A DNA stretch of 64,000 nt from Gammaproteobacteria bacterium (GCA_003164785.1 PLUE01000048.1:62379-126378), one strand, 5' to 3'; positions 7,755 through 17,003 are shown, counted from the first letter of the stretch. Program-made: numbers and translations. The notes: a model not told the origin generated them from the letters alone.

Positions 7755-9995
7755 ATGAAAGACATGGGAACGCCTGGCACCTTGATACGGGCATGGGTTT
7801 GTGGGTCGGCGCTCGCGACGGGCGCCGTTCAAGTGCATGCGGACGCTGCTGCCGGCTCCGATACGCAACTCGAAGAAATCACGGTCACCGCCACGCTGCG
7901 CGCCGCACCCCCCATTGAGATACCCTCGAGCATCACCGTGCTGGATCAACAAACCTTGCGCGACGCGGGCCGCACCAACTTCGAGGACGTGCTCGGACTG
8001 GTTCCCAACCTCAACTGGGCCGGCGATACCTCCCTGCCCCGATACTTCCAGCTGCGCGGCATCGGCGAACTGGAGCAATACCAGGGTGCCCCGAATCCCT
8101 CCGTGGGTTTCTTGATCGACGACATCGACTTCAGCGGCTTGGGGACGGCGGGCACACTCTATGACCTCGACCAGGTGGAAGTGCTGCGCGGCCCGCAGGC
8201 AACCCGCTATGGCGCGAACGCGCTCGCCGGACTCATTTATATGAAGAGCGCCGAGCCCACGGACACCTTTTACGCCCGGGCGGACTTGGATGCGGGCGAT
8301 TACGGGACCCATTCGGAAGGCGGCGTCATCAGCGGACCCGTGGATTCCCTCGACTCGGGGTTCCGTCTGGCCGTACAGCACTACTATACCAACGGCTATT
8401 TTCGCGATCTGTATTTGAATCGCGACGACACGAATCGCGAGGACGAATACACCTATCGCGCCAAGTGGGTCTATTCGCCTTCCGATCGGCTGCGCGTCGA
8501 ACTGAACGCCATGCAGGTCAATATAGACAACGGCTACGATGCCTTTACCATCGACAACTCGCGCAATACCGAGTCTGACCAGCCCGGCGTGGATTCGCAG
8601 CATTCGACGGGCGTTTCCTTGCGCGTGCACTATCTGCCGAACGAGAATCTCGGCTTCACGGCCATCGGCACCTACGCCAAGTCGGTCATCAAATACAGCT
8701 ACGACGGCGACTGGGGCAATCCCATTCTCTGGGCGCCCGACGCGACGGTCTACCAGTATTCGGAGATCCAGAATCGCGAGCGCATCACCAAGACCCTCGA
8801 ATTTCGTCTCGGGACGGAATCGAACGAAGGCTTCGGCTGGCTCGTGGGAGCGTACGGCAATCAACTCGAGGAGACCTTGAGCGACTTGAGCCTCGGCTAC
8901 TACCAGCCGCTCGACACTCCGAACGACCCGCTCGACGATCAGAGCGATAGTGTCATCAACAGCGGTTATCGGGCACGCAACATTGCGTTATTCGGTGAAC
9001 TCGACGGCGCTCTGACTCCGGGCCTGCGCTGGTCCGTGGGCGCACGCGGCGAGCGTTGGAGCGCGCGTTACGCGGGCACCACCACCGATTTTCTCGGCTC
9101 GAACATCGGTTACACCAATGCGCCGGTGACCGTCACGCAGATCGAATCCGTGACGCCCGCCGCCTTGAATCCGGCCAACAATCTGTGGGGCGGTCATGCG
9201 TCGCTCACCTACAAGCTCGACGCCGAGCAGTCGGTCTACGGCACGGTGGCGCGCGGCTACAAGGCGGGTGGCTTCAACCTGAGCCAGGGGCTGCTGCCCA
9301 GCCAGCTATCCTTCAATCCGGAGGAGGACGTGAATCTGGAAATCGGCTACAAGGCCGACCTCCTCGATCATCGGCTCAAGATCAACGCCGATATTTTCGA
9401 TCTGCACCGCCACAACGCGCAGATCAAGACCAGCTTTCAAAGCGACCCGACCAATCCCGACGACTTCGTGTTCTACACCGGCAATGCGGCCAGCGGCCAC
9501 AACTACGGGCTCGAAAGCGACATCGAGTGGCGGCTCACCGAGCGTGTGACGGTGGGCGGGGATCTGGGGCTGCTGCAAACCCACTTCGAGGACTTCGTGC
9601 AGCAGGGGGCGAACGGCACCACCACCGTGGCGGTGTCCCGGGAACTGGCCAATGCCCCGCACTGGCAGGCGGCAGTCAATGCCACGTACCGCGACCCACG
9701 CGGTCCCTTCGCACGCGTCGACGTCACCGGCATGGGCGGCTATTATTTCGATCTGCCTCCCTACCAAAACACCTCGAACCCCTACGGACTCGTGAATGCC
9801 AAGATCGGCTGGGAGACGGCCCGCTGGTCGGTGTATTTGACCGGCCGCAACCTGCTCGACAAACGCTATCCGGTGCGCGGCTTTTTCTTCGGCGACGTGC
9901 CCCCGAATTTCTCGAACGAGACCTATATCCAATTGGGCGACCCACGCACCTGGCTGGCCAGCGTGTCGGTCAAATTTGGCGGAGATCATCGATGA
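7755..9995 (+). CDS. TonB-dependent outer-membrane receptor
   Basis: A complete 746-residue receptor: signal peptide to about residue 30, then a TonB box region (EEITVTATLR), a plug domain with FEDVLGLVPNLNWAGD, a divergent plug phrase VGFLIDDIDFSGLGTAGTLY and LDQVEVLRGPQATRYGANAL, then a 22-strand-type barrel. YGTVARGYKAGGFNLSQG and the C-terminal TonB_dep_Rec region (ARWSVYLTGRNLLDKRYPVRG) are clear. The gene after it is a broken PnuC-type vitamin transporter 33 bases downstream. Receptor-PnuC pairs in Gram-negative bacteria commonly serve thiamine or nicotinamide riboside uptake, so a vitamin substrate is a reasonable guess. No TPP riboswitch is visible upstream. Confidence 0.93.
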   Translation: MKDMGTPGTLIRAWVCGSALATGAVQVHADAAAGSDTQLEEITVTATLRAAPPIEIPSSITVLDQQTLRDAGRTNFEDVLGLVPNLNWAGDTSLPRYFQLRGIGELEQYQGAPNPSVGFLIDDIDFSGLGTAGTLYDLDQVEVLRGPQATRYGANALAGLIYMKSAEPTDTFYARADLDAGDYGTHSEGGVISGPVDSLDSGFRLAVQHYYTNGYFRDLYLNRDDTNREDEYTYRAKWVYSPSDRLRVELNAMQVNIDNGYDAFTIDNSRNTESDQPGVDSQHSTGVSLRVHYLPNENLGFTAIGTYAKSVIKYSYDGDWGNPILWAPDATVYQYSEIQNRERITKTLEFRLGTESNEGFGWLVGAYGNQLEETLSDLSLGYYQPLDTPNDPLDDQSDSVINSGYRARNIALFGELDGALTPGLRWSVGARGERWSARYAGTTTDFLGSNIGYTNAPVTVTQIESVTPAALNPANNLWGGHASLTYKLDAEQSVYGTVARGYKAGGFNLSQGLLPSQLSFNPEEDVNLEIGYKADLLDHRLKINADIFDLHRHNAQIKTSFQSDPTNPDDFVFYTGNAASGHNYGLESDIEWRLTERVTVGGDLGLLQTHFEDFVQQGANGTTTVAVSRELANAPHWQAAVNATYRDPRGPFARVDVTGMGGYYFDLPPYQNTSNPYGLVNAKIGWETARWSVYLTGRNLLDKRYPVRGFFFGDVPPNFSNETYIQLGDPRTWLASVSVKFGGDHR

Positions 9996-10028
9996 CCGCC
10001 ACGACCGTCCCGCCACTGCGGAGGCTCC

Positions 10029-10372
10029 GTGTCCTCGCTTGGGATCATTGCCTTCATCGTCTCGGTGCTCGGCGTCTGGCTCACCACGGCGCGTAGTCTA
10101 TGGAACTATCCGTTCTCGCTGATTTCGGTGGTGCTCTACGGCGTCATTTTCTATCAGGTGAAGCTCTACGCGGACATGGGCCTGCAGGCCATCTTCGCAG
10201 GGACCTTGTTGTATGGTCTGTGGCAATGGCGGCGCAATACTGGCGGGAGCGAGCGGCGCTGGTCGCCATCCTCGCTCTGGTCCATGTGGGCTACGCATTG
10301 ACGGAATGGGCTGCATATCCCGCTCTGCCCCTCATCGGCCGCATCGACACGACGTCATCCGCTCCACGATAG
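10029..10372 (+). pseudogene. PnuC-type vitamin transporter, frameshifted and C-terminally truncated
   Basis: The start is GTG 10029 with a good ribosome site (CGGAGG, 10019-10024). The frame reads LWNYPFSLISVVLYGVIFYQ and LYADMGLQAIFAGTLLYGLW, the hallmark N-terminal half of PnuC family permeases. That frame stops at 10301. From about 10235 the next frame continues with RERAALVAILALVHVGYAL and YPALPLIGRIDTTSSA, which fits the second half of a PnuC protein up to 10372, after which the final membrane segments are absent. PnuC proteins are about 190-240 residues; here at most 115 remain across two frames. It follows a TonB receptor, suggesting a former two-membrane vitamin uptake pair. Confidence 0.65.
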
Positions 10373-10585
10373 ACCTCGATGTCGACGGTGCTCATGACGT
10401 TATCCCCATGATGCGACGAGATTTTGAGATCACTCAGAATCAAGTTGCATGCCGACAGAACTAAGATGTAGTAGTCAAATTCGGCGGTTGAGATACCTTG
10501 TATGCCGGGTACCGGGTGTTGCAGCGCGCGGATACTCACCCTGCTGGCCTCTGCCCAGCACCCCGATATCTTCCCGGAGAGCACC
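10373..10585. other. No gene recognised
   Basis: Short non-coding or degenerate stretch between the PnuC remnant and the OsmC-like gene. On the minus strand a frame through this DNA reads ACNLILSDLKISSHHGDN and VMSTVDIEVYR, which looks like former protein sequence, but no family could be assigned. Confidence 0.3.
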
Positions 10586-11050
10586 ATGACGAAGTCGCTC
10601 AAACGATGGTCGGTTAACGCCGTGTCGGAAGGCCAAAGCCCACTCACCCTGTTCTGCGATGATCGCCCTTTTGGAGGGAGCGCCGTGGGAACGCCGGAGA
10701 CACTGTCGCCGGTTCAATACCTTCTGGTCTCGATCGCGAGTTGTTTTGCGCTCAGCTGCCGCGCAGAACTCCGCCGCCGAAAGCTGGGCAACATTTCCTT
10801 CGAGGTGGTGGTCCTCGGCGAGAAGGAGATCGGCGCCGCCGAAAGCCTCTTGAACGCCATCTCCATTGTGACCATTTTCGGCAGCGGCATTACCGAACCA
10901 TTGGCACAACAGATCACGGAGAAAGCCAAGTCATTGTGTACGGTGACCAATACCCTTCTGGACTCACCGAACATACAATTCCGGTCTCGCGCCTTGAGAC
11001 AGCCTCGCAGGGCTCCCGGCGATCTTCCGGCGCAGCATCCGGCCCATTGA
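10586..11050 (+). CDS. OsmC/Ohr family protein
   Basis: Start chosen at ATG 10586 (MTKSLKRWSVNAV), because the 28 codons before it are not conserved-looking. 154 residues. The OsmC fold is shown by TPETLSPVQYLLVSIASCFA, where the first conserved Cys sits in SIASC, by FEVVVLGEKEIG, and by the second Cys in EKAKSLCTVTNTLLDS. OsmC proteins reduce organic hydroperoxides with a Cys pair. After about residue 131 (NIQF) the family core ends. The remaining 20 or so codons, rich in Arg, Pro and Ala, overlap the end of a monooxygenase remnant on the other strand, so the present C-terminus is probably not native. Probably still functional. Confidence 0.75.
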   Translation: MTKSLKRWSVNAVSEGQSPLTLFCDDRPFGGSAVGTPETLSPVQYLLVSIASCFALSCRAELRRRKLGNISFEVVVLGEKEIGAAESLLNAISIVTIFGSGITEPLAQQITEKAKSLCTVTNTLLDSPNIQFRSRALRQPRRAPGDLPAQHPAH

Positions 11051-11087
11051 TCCGGCGCGCGTATCCGGAGTATGGATCGGCGGCGAT

Positions 11088-11575
11088 CTCGATGCCAACG
11101 CCTTCCACGCCGGCATCGCGGTATTCCGACAGCGCCCGTGCGATGTTCTCGGGGCTGCCGACGAAGGCCGTGCCGGCGCCACCGCGCACGAGACCCACGC
11201 CCGCCCAAAGATTCTTGCCGATCCGCAGGCTATCCCTGCTGCCATGATGCAGTCGTGCCATCCGCTGCTGGCCGACGGACTCCGATGCCGCGAATCCGGC
11301 CTGCGCCTTGGCAATTTGATCATCCGTGAGGTGTGCGATCATGCGGTCCGCCTCACGCCAAGCCTCCTCCTCTGTCTCTCGTACGATAATGTGGGCGCGC
11401 AACCCAAAACGCACCTTGCGGCCGCGGGCCCCGCTGACCACGTTCAAGTTCGCGCGTCCATTGCTGATACGATCGAGCGATGCGTTGATGCGTGCGGCGA
11501 GGATGGGCGAGATCAGTCCGGGCCGCACGGCCACCAAAAAGCGCAAACGCCGCGTCAGACTCGACAGCGCGCTGG
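11088..11575 (-). pseudogene. SsuD-like alkanesulfonate monooxygenase remnant with in-frame internal deletion
   Basis: The minus strand reads ALSSLTRRLRFLVAVRPGLI, then LAARINASLDRISNGR, a short NLNVVSGA, and then directly RGRKVRFGLRAHIIVRETEE, VGQQRMARLHHGSRDSL and NLWAGVGLVRGGAGTAFVGS. These are consecutive conserved blocks of SsuD-type FMNH2-dependent monooxygenases. In the intact family about 100 residues lie between the NVVSG block and the RGRK block. Here they are gone without loss of frame (junction near 11429). The N-terminal region up to about residue 60 is also gone, replaced by a cupin fragment, and the C-terminus after GVEGVGIE is unlike the family. Not a working enzyme by known structure. 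Confidence 0.78.
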
Positions 11576-11755
11576 CACGCAGACGGCGATGTACTCGGCA
11601 TCTTCGGGTTCATGGGTCGAATAGCGGGCCCATTCGCCGGCCCGGGTAATGATCCCTTGACCAGAACGCACGTCGCGCACGCTGTGGTCCGCGCTTTCGA
11701 CGCGAAGGTTTCCGCGCAATAGCACGGTGGACTGGGCAATCAACTGGAGCATCAT
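11575..11755 (-). pseudogene. Cupin-domain C-terminal fragment
   Basis: From ATG 11755 on the minus strand the frame reads STVLLRGNLRVES, GQGIITRAGEWARYST and EDAEYIAVCVPA. This is the second half of a small cupin, where GEWxRYSTP and EYxAVCxPAF close the barrel. The first half of the barrel with its metal-binding His residues is missing, and after VCVPA the sequence passes into the SsuD-like remnant in another frame. The truncation points lie inside the conserved domain, so this is a fragment rather than a short functional protein. Confidence 0.5.
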
Positions 11756-11889
11756 GTCTCCTCACGGACAGGGGGGCATTGCTGTCCGACGGCTATCGGT
11801 ACACGGACAACGAGCATTGCTCGCCACCTGCACCATCGCAAAGACGATTCGTGAATAAGCTCATGACATTTTGATCGTAACATCATCTA

Positions 11890-12204
11890 TTGAGACACCT
11901 GCGGCCCGACATCGAGCGGCTCAAGCGCGAAAACGCGTACCAGTCAGTGGATGTGGCGCGCTGTCTTCCCGACAACCCGCAAATGCGGGCAAAGTTTCTG
12001 AATGAACACACGCACGATGACGATGAGGTGCGACCCCTCGTCGAGGGAGCGGCCATGTTCTATCTGCGCGTCGATGGCAAGGTCTACATGACGCGGTGCG
12101 AGCGCAACGATTTGATCGGTGTGGCCGCCGGCACGCGGCATTGGTTCGACAGGGGCCGGCAGCCTGATTATCGTCGACAATATCCATCCGCAACGGAGGG
12201 GTGA
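11890..12204 (+). pseudogene. mtnD: Acireductone dioxygenase (MtnD) fragment
   Basis: The frame reads [57 protein letters not shown] and [13 protein letters not shown], an unmistakable acireductone dioxygenase of the methionine salvage pathway. The metal ligands are all present: the two His and the Glu of HTHDDDEVR and the His of GTRHWF. About 55 N-terminal residues and the C-terminal 30-40 residues are missing. Where the family has the FxxxRLF continuation, the frame runs into unrelated sequence from about 12155. The change of FFVEG to PLVEG next to the active site is another sign of drift. No other methionine salvage gene is nearby. Confidence 0.75.
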
Positions 12205-12228
12205 TCGATGCCCGCGGCACCGATCCGC

Positions 12229-12726
<498 letters not shown>

Positions 12727-13011
12727 TCAATCCCAAGGAGCGGACGTCTGCATGGTCTTGCGCAAGCGCGCATTCGGTCGCGGCGGCCGATCCAGCCGTG
12801 CCAGAAATTCGGCGTAGGCCTTGGGGCTGGCCGTGAGCAGGACCTGGTCGAGCAAGGTCTCTTCGGCCGCTGCGCGGGCGGCGTCCAGCACGAAGTCCGT
12901 GCGGTTCTTGCCTCGCGCCTTGGCTGCCCGATCGATCAGGCTGCGCTCCTCGGGCTTGATGCGAAGATTCAGCGTCTCGCGCTTGCTGGGTGCGCTGTTC
13001 GGTGTGGACAT
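12727..13011 (-). CDS. DUF1778 ribbon-helix-helix antitoxin (TacA-like)
   Basis: 94 residues. The N-terminal part KRETLNLRIKPEERSLIDRA followed by AKARGKNRTDFVLDAARAAA is the ribbon-helix-helix DNA-binding domain of DUF1778 antitoxins. The C-terminal half (LLDQVLLTASPKAYAEFLAR) is the toxin-wrapping segment. It lies directly upstream of the GNAT toxin with a three-base gap, so both are translated from one message. The operator is expected just before 13011 but no repeat was resolved. Confidence 0.88.
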   Translation of the reverse strand: MSTPNSAPSKRETLNLRIKPEERSLIDRAAKARGKNRTDFVLDAARAAAEETLLDQVLLTASPKAYAEFLARLDRPPRPNARLRKTMQTSAPWD

Positions 13012-13063
13012 GGTGCGGGCTCCAATGAGACGCTCATTCTAGCAGGTTGCACTGACATTGTCA

Positions 13064-13620
13064 TTACGCCCAGCCATCGGACCCAAACCTACCGTGGTCA
13101 TCGTCATCGATCCAATGCCGCATGCTGTATGCGGCATGCATGTTAAACGCAAGAATGGACGCGGCCACGTCCGCGCCCTGCTGCCGAACGATGAATCGGA
13201 AGGCCTTCTCTCCCTTGGACGAGGGAGTCTCGAGCGGAATCTCCCAGGAACCCGCAATCCATGGCACATCTGCCGCCGCGGCCACGGGACCCGGGTAGCG
13301 CGTTGCCTGAAATGCATATTCGGCGGCCTGCGCCCGCGCCTGCGTGACGACGTTCCCCACCAGTTGTCCATCCTTGACCGTCGCCGTGATCGTCGTCAGA
13401 TAGTGCTCAATGTTCAGGACGAGTTTGCCGCCCTGAAATGTCGCGCTCGTCGTGCCGTCGTAGGGTTCGAAGCCATCGTAGAGCGTCCCCTTCAGCGCCG
13501 CGCCGGATCCGGAGATGTCGAGCCGGAAGGGAATCACCGTACCATTGTGACTGAGACTGGCATTCCAACGCCCGTCCACCGCGTCGGCCGCACCAGCAGG
13601 ATGAGCCGAGGCGATCGATG
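13064..13620 (-). pseudogene. N-terminal domain of a TlpA/redoxin-associated periplasmic protein, truncated
   Basis: The frame contains DGRWNASLSHNGTVIPFRLD, GSGAALKGTLYDGFEPYDG, LVLNIEHYLTTITATVKDGQ and IAGSWEIPLETPSSKGEKAF RFIVRQQGADVAASIL in order. In intact proteins this lipocalin-like double domain precedes a thioredoxin/redoxin domain. Here the family match ends after AASIL (about 13145) and about 27 unrelated codons lead to the stop; the redoxin domain is missing. The signal peptide is also missing, because at about 13620 the DNA passes into a TonB receptor fragment on the other strand. Family recognition is by memory of the repeated GRW...PFRL pattern and is moderate. Confidence 0.5.
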
Positions 13621-13622
13621 CC

Positions 13623-14228
13623 CCACCACCGCCGACAGGTATAGATCCTGCGGATGTCACGGCGGTGTACTTTTCTAACGGAGCGGATACGAAGACTTAC
13701 GGTGCCGATTTCACGTCAGACTACCGAAGCGATTTCGGTGACGGGGGCAGCGTCGACTGGGATTTCAGTGCGAACTACAACCATACCGAGGTCACCCGAG
13801 TCGGTCTCGACGCCAACGGCAACCCGCTGTTGAACGCCCAAACCATCGCGTATCTCTCGAGCGATTCGCCACAGAGCAAGATCATCGTGGGCGGCACGTA
13901 CCACCTTGGGGGCTGGCTCATGAGCCTGCACGAGATTCGCTATGGAAAGAGCGTCGCGCAGGACACCTTCTATTCGGGTCCCAACATATACTCAATCGCG
14001 GTGTTTTACGAGAGCGTTAACAAGCCCAAGCACGTCACGAATCTCGAGACGGGCTACCATTGGGAAAGCGGATTTCAATGGGTTATAGGCGCGGTCAATC
14101 TCTTCAACGTCTATCCGAAGAGGCTACCGCCGGGAGAGGCCTACCTCGGTGCGAGCATCTACGACACCAGCACCGGTCTCGGTATCGACGGAGGCTATTA
14201 TTACACCAGACTGACGTATAAATTCTAG
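13623..14228 (+). pseudogene. C-terminal fragment of a TonB-dependent receptor
   Basis: About 200 codons ending in TYKF, a classic closing strand with terminal Phe. It reads IDPADVTAVYFSNGADTKTY, SVDWDFSANYNHTEV, then VNLFNVYPKRLPPGE, the usual end region of a receptor barrel. The plug domain, signal peptide and most of the barrel are absent. Upstream the frame runs into the redoxin-associated remnant on the other strand at about 13620. No start codon with a ribosome site precedes the barrel sequence. It cannot form a receptor by itself. Confidence 0.75.
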
Positions 14229-14432
14229 CTCGTTGGGGTAAAGCATCCACATGCGCGATCGGCGCCCGAGACCGACCACGCATGTGGGTCTGGAGCTGTT
14301 TTCCATTCCCTTGGGGGAAACAACCGATGAAGCTTGGTCCGTTGCCTTCCGGATAAAGCGTCATGTCGTAGCCATGAGGTCCGCGAAACTTCAGCCCGAA
14401 TGAGGCTCAACGGGCCGTGGCGACCCCCTGAG

Positions 14433-14918
14433 TCAGAGTTCGTTACGAGATCCGGCGTCTGATCTCGGTTCGCAAGGCCAATACACGCCTTCGATCCGCT
14501 TAAACCCGAGAACCCGGGCGGCGCGGGCTCTGTTGAATGCGCCCGCTTCACCGAACTTGTTGACTGAAAATATCGCGGTCTCACTCTTCCCCGGCGTCGT
14601 CGGCCAGATGGCTTCCCAATACCAACTGTAACGCACCGTGCCGTCCTTCAACCTGTAACTCTTCGCGTATCGGCATACCCCCACCACTCCGCTACGGTTG
14701 TTGCGGCGGCGGATGTTGGAAAACTCCTTGCGACTCAGAGGCGGATTCTTACGAATCAGCTCGTCACGATACGCCCGGGCGAGTCGTAAAGCTTTGCGCT
14801 TACCGCCGCACTTCTGGTCCGCAAAATTTCTCACGTGCATGATGCGACGACGTCGCAAACTGACTCGCCACGCATGAGTGCGGTATTCCTTATCGTCGAT
14901 TCTTGAGATGCCGTACAT
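14433..14918 (-). CDS. AP2-domain-like DNA-binding protein
   Basis: 161 residues from ATG 14918. It opens with MYGISRIDDKEYRTHAWRVS and continues with HVRNFADQKCGGKRKALRLA, PPLSRKEFSNIRRRNNRSGV and VGVCRYAKSYRLKDGTVRYS followed by WYWEAIWP. This is the bacterial AP2-type protein with two AP2-like repeats (SGVxGV core), a DNA-binding fold otherwise known from plant ERF factors and homing endonucleases. No nuclease domain is present. Length matches solitary family members. It lies between a TonB receptor fragment and an MFS fragment, so it may be a passenger of mobile DNA. Regulatory targets are unknown. Confidence 0.7.
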   Translation of the reverse strand: MYGISRIDDKEYRTHAWRVSLRRRRIMHVRNFADQKCGGKRKALRLARAYRDELIRKNPPLSRKEFSNIRRRNNRSGVVGVCRYAKSYRLKDGTVRYSWYWEAIWPTTPGKSETAIFSVNKFGEAGAFNRARAARVLGFKRIEGVYWPCEPRSDAGSRNEL

Positions 14919-15115
14919 CACGAACGAATTTGCCTCCTAACGTGCGTATCTTTTGCGTGGTCGTATCATCCCGGGATTTGACCGCCGACAGAAATAACGA
15001 TTACTCAGCAGCTTATTCGTATGGATACTGGCGCGGCTGTACGTCGTCGCCGCCCGGTACCGCCCGCGCCCACCACGGGGCTTGGTAGAACGCCGGGAAT
15101 CGGTTAGGGAATTTC

Positions 15116-15155
15116 ACAGCCGGAGAGATCCTCCCCGTCCTTGAAGATGTAACGC
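15116..15155. repeat. Possible degenerate IS200/IS605 end
   Basis: The string GATCCTCCCCGTCCTTGA (about 15129-15146) resembles the CATCCTCCCCGCCCT motif of the TnpB-linked end at 16977, but the matching half of the hairpin is missing. The 300 bases around it (14919-15163) contain no recognisable gene. Confidence 0.3.
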
Positions 15156-15163
15156 CTTGGTCC

Positions 15164-15660
15164 CTAACGCCATATCGTACTGGCCTCCGCGAGTTTTTTC
15201 CTTGATGGCAACAACCAGCCTTTCGGCGCGAGTAGCACGATGGGCGTTATATTAGCTGCTATGACGAACGCGTAAAATACCAGTCTAGGAAAATTGCCAA
15301 AGATGGCAAGGACCACCGGCGGGCCCAAGAACATGCCGAGATATAGAAGTTGACTCAAGATTCCGCCGGTCGTACCGAGTTGGTCTCGACTTGGGGCCAC
15401 AGTGGGAGTTCGGGTGGTCAACCATGATGTCAAGATACCGCCGCCGGCGCCGGCGACCACACAGCCAACTATCGCACAGGTGGCCGGCACTCCCGGGGAA
15501 TAGATAACTATCGTACCTGCGATGACAAGCAATGCACCGAACAAGCCAACCCAAACACCGGATACCCCGCGTTTCAACAATTGTCCGGTCAATACAGCGC
15601 CCAAGACTATCAGCACGACGCTCGCAGCGAACATCTTCCCAAGAATCATTGGTGAGATTC
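15164..15660 (-). pseudogene. C-terminal half of an MFS transporter
   Basis: About 160 codons with five or six membrane segments (ASVVLIVLGAVLTGQLL, VWVGLFGALLVIAGTIVIY, CAIVGCVVAGAGGGILTSWL, GGILSQLLYLGMFLGPPVV, LVFYAFVIAANITPIVLL). The GGILSQLLYLGMFLGPPV phrase in the eleventh helix region is typical of drug or sugar MFS permeases. Full MFS proteins have about 400 residues with twelve helices; the first half is absent. The ATG at 15649 sits inside a loop-helix boundary, so it is an accidental start. Confidence 0.6.
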
Positions 15661-15760
15661 CGCGTCCATGAGCGAGATAAGACTGTGATGTGGCGAGCGG
15701 CGGTAAAAGAACGAAACGCTATGACCTTATGACGGATCCGCTGACAGGCCTCCGCACGGA

Positions 15761-15925
15761 CGACGCCGACAGGCGGTGAAGTACGGCGGCCATGGCGTCG
15801 ACTTCGGCGCAGGTGTTGTAGAAAGCCAGGGATGCACGCACGGTGGCCTCGTGGCCGAAACGCCGCAGTATCGGCTGTGCGCAGTGATGGCCGGCCCGGT
15901 GGCCGAGGTCGACGATCTCATGGAT
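15761..15925 (-). pseudogene. C-terminal fragment of a SufS-type cysteine desulfurase
   Basis: The frame reads HRAGHHCAQPILRRFGHEAT followed by VRASLAFYNTCAEVDAMAAV LHRLSA. This is the conserved C-terminal segment of SufS/CsdA aminotransferase-fold desulfurases, including the catalytic Cys in the RAGHHCAQP loop. The PLP-binding lysine domain and everything before it (about 350 residues) are absent. The segment just before RAGHH (HEIVDLG) does not match the family well, suggesting another junction there. No other suf gene is nearby. Confidence 0.65.
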
Positions 15926-16125
15926 GGGCGTCACCGTCCCGAGGGCATCGAGCAACCTCACGGCAGTAGACACAACCCGCGGGCCTCTTCTCCGAATCCA
16001 TCCGCAATTCACCGTAAGGCATTGATTTTGCGCGCCGTCGAGACCCGACATGCAATCCTTGGTTCAGCGAGCTCCTCCTTTCGATGGCCAGCGTCCAAAT
16101 GTCGTTGAATCCGCGACCGGCCGCT

Positions 16126-16581
16126 TTATCCACGGACCAGGTGTGCGAGGATCGGCCCGTCCTTGCCGAACCCGAGCACACCCTTGACCTCGTCGAGGTC
16201 GATGATGACGGCCCGTCCCTTGCGATCCGGGTCCTTCTCACGCTCCTTCGCATGGGAAAGATCGAAGGCTCGATCGCGTTCCTCCGGAACGCCGGTAATG
16301 CGGGCGCGCCCGGCAAACTGCAGTAGCGGAACCGATGGCGATCGATACATCAAAGCGACGTGGGGGTTCGCCTTGATCGCGTCGATTGTTCCACCTTCGG
16401 CGTTTCGCGCCCAGAAACTCAGCTGCGTATCGCTGAACACCGCCGTACTGCCACGAAACGACAATACCGGCTTGCCGTGCCGATCGACCGCGGCCAGCAA
16501 CAGGACATTGCCGCTGTCGAATGCGCCGGTAACCAGCGCCGAAATCTCCGGCGTCAGTGCAAATGGGGATATATTTGACAT
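16126..16581 (-). CDS. Pyridoxamine 5'-phosphate oxidase-like flavin protein
   Basis: 151 residues from ATG 16581. The split-barrel PPOX pattern is seen: NVLLLAAVDRHGKPVLSFRG, LSFWARNAEGGTIDAIKANP, VALMYRSPSVPLLQFAGRAR and the late VIIDLDEVKGVLGFG. These proteins bind FMN or F420 and reduce small substrates or act as heme or stress proteins; the specific reaction is not evident. Length fits the family (130-160) and no break is seen, so this is one of the intact genes in a region of decay. It stands alone, without operon partners. Confidence 0.75.
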   Translation of the reverse strand: MSNISPFALTPEISALVTGAFDSGNVLLLAAVDRHGKPVLSFRGSTAVFSDTQLSFWARNAEGGTIDAIKANPHVALMYRSPSVPLLQFAGRARITGVPEERDRAFDLSHAKEREKDPDRKGRAVIIDLDEVKGVLGFGKDGPILAHLVRG

Positions 16582-16973
16582 CGACTTGGAACTCCAATGA
16601 TTGATGGCGGTGCCGGTGATCGAGGTGCGCTGTCGTCAGCCTACCCGCAACCGGTCTCGTGACGATAATAATATATTCGCAGTAGCTGATGCTTGGCTTC
16701 GCCGGTATCCGCGGCGCCCCCGCCTGACGAGCAAGACAACGACTGACGCATACCTCGTCCCTGCTCTATCCGATGGCCTGAGGGTATACATGGCGCACGC
16801 CCGTGACCTTGTGGCTTTTTTTTGTGCGCCGTATAATGCACATTTAGTCGCGTGAAACGGAGCCCTCTAGGCCTCCATGCACGCCAGTCGAGCGTATTGG
16901 GTGCGCCTTCACGGCCTGCGTGAGCACCACGAATCCGATCACCAATGCGAGAAACGATACCGAGTTTCCACTT
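16582..16973. other. Intergenic stretch, nothing recognised
   Basis: About 390 bases with no convincing coding signal on either strand. A T-rich run (TTTTTTT, 16817-16823) occurs, but no stem precedes it. The right part abuts the end of the TnpB remnant. Confidence 0.4.
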
Positions 16974-17003
16974 TGACATCCTCCCCGCCCTAAAGGGCCG
17001 GGA
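16974..17003 (-). repeat. IS200/IS605-type right-end hairpin next to TnpB stop
   Basis: On the minus strand the TnpB stop codon lies within GGCCCTTTAGGGCGGGGAGG followed by ATGTCAA. The GCCC-TAAA-GGGC stem with flanking C and G runs is the usual right-end structure of TnpB-carrying IS200/IS605 elements. In these elements the same region forms the scaffold of the omega (guide) RNA. The cleavage end is expected near the ATGTCAA at 16974-16980. Confidence 0.55.

Noticed and set aside
7719..8864. Long minus-strand frame of 381 codons antisense to the TonB receptor
   Set aside because: It mirrors the codon bias of the GC-rich receptor gene, shows no domain pattern and has no ribosome site; the receptor on the plus strand is certain.
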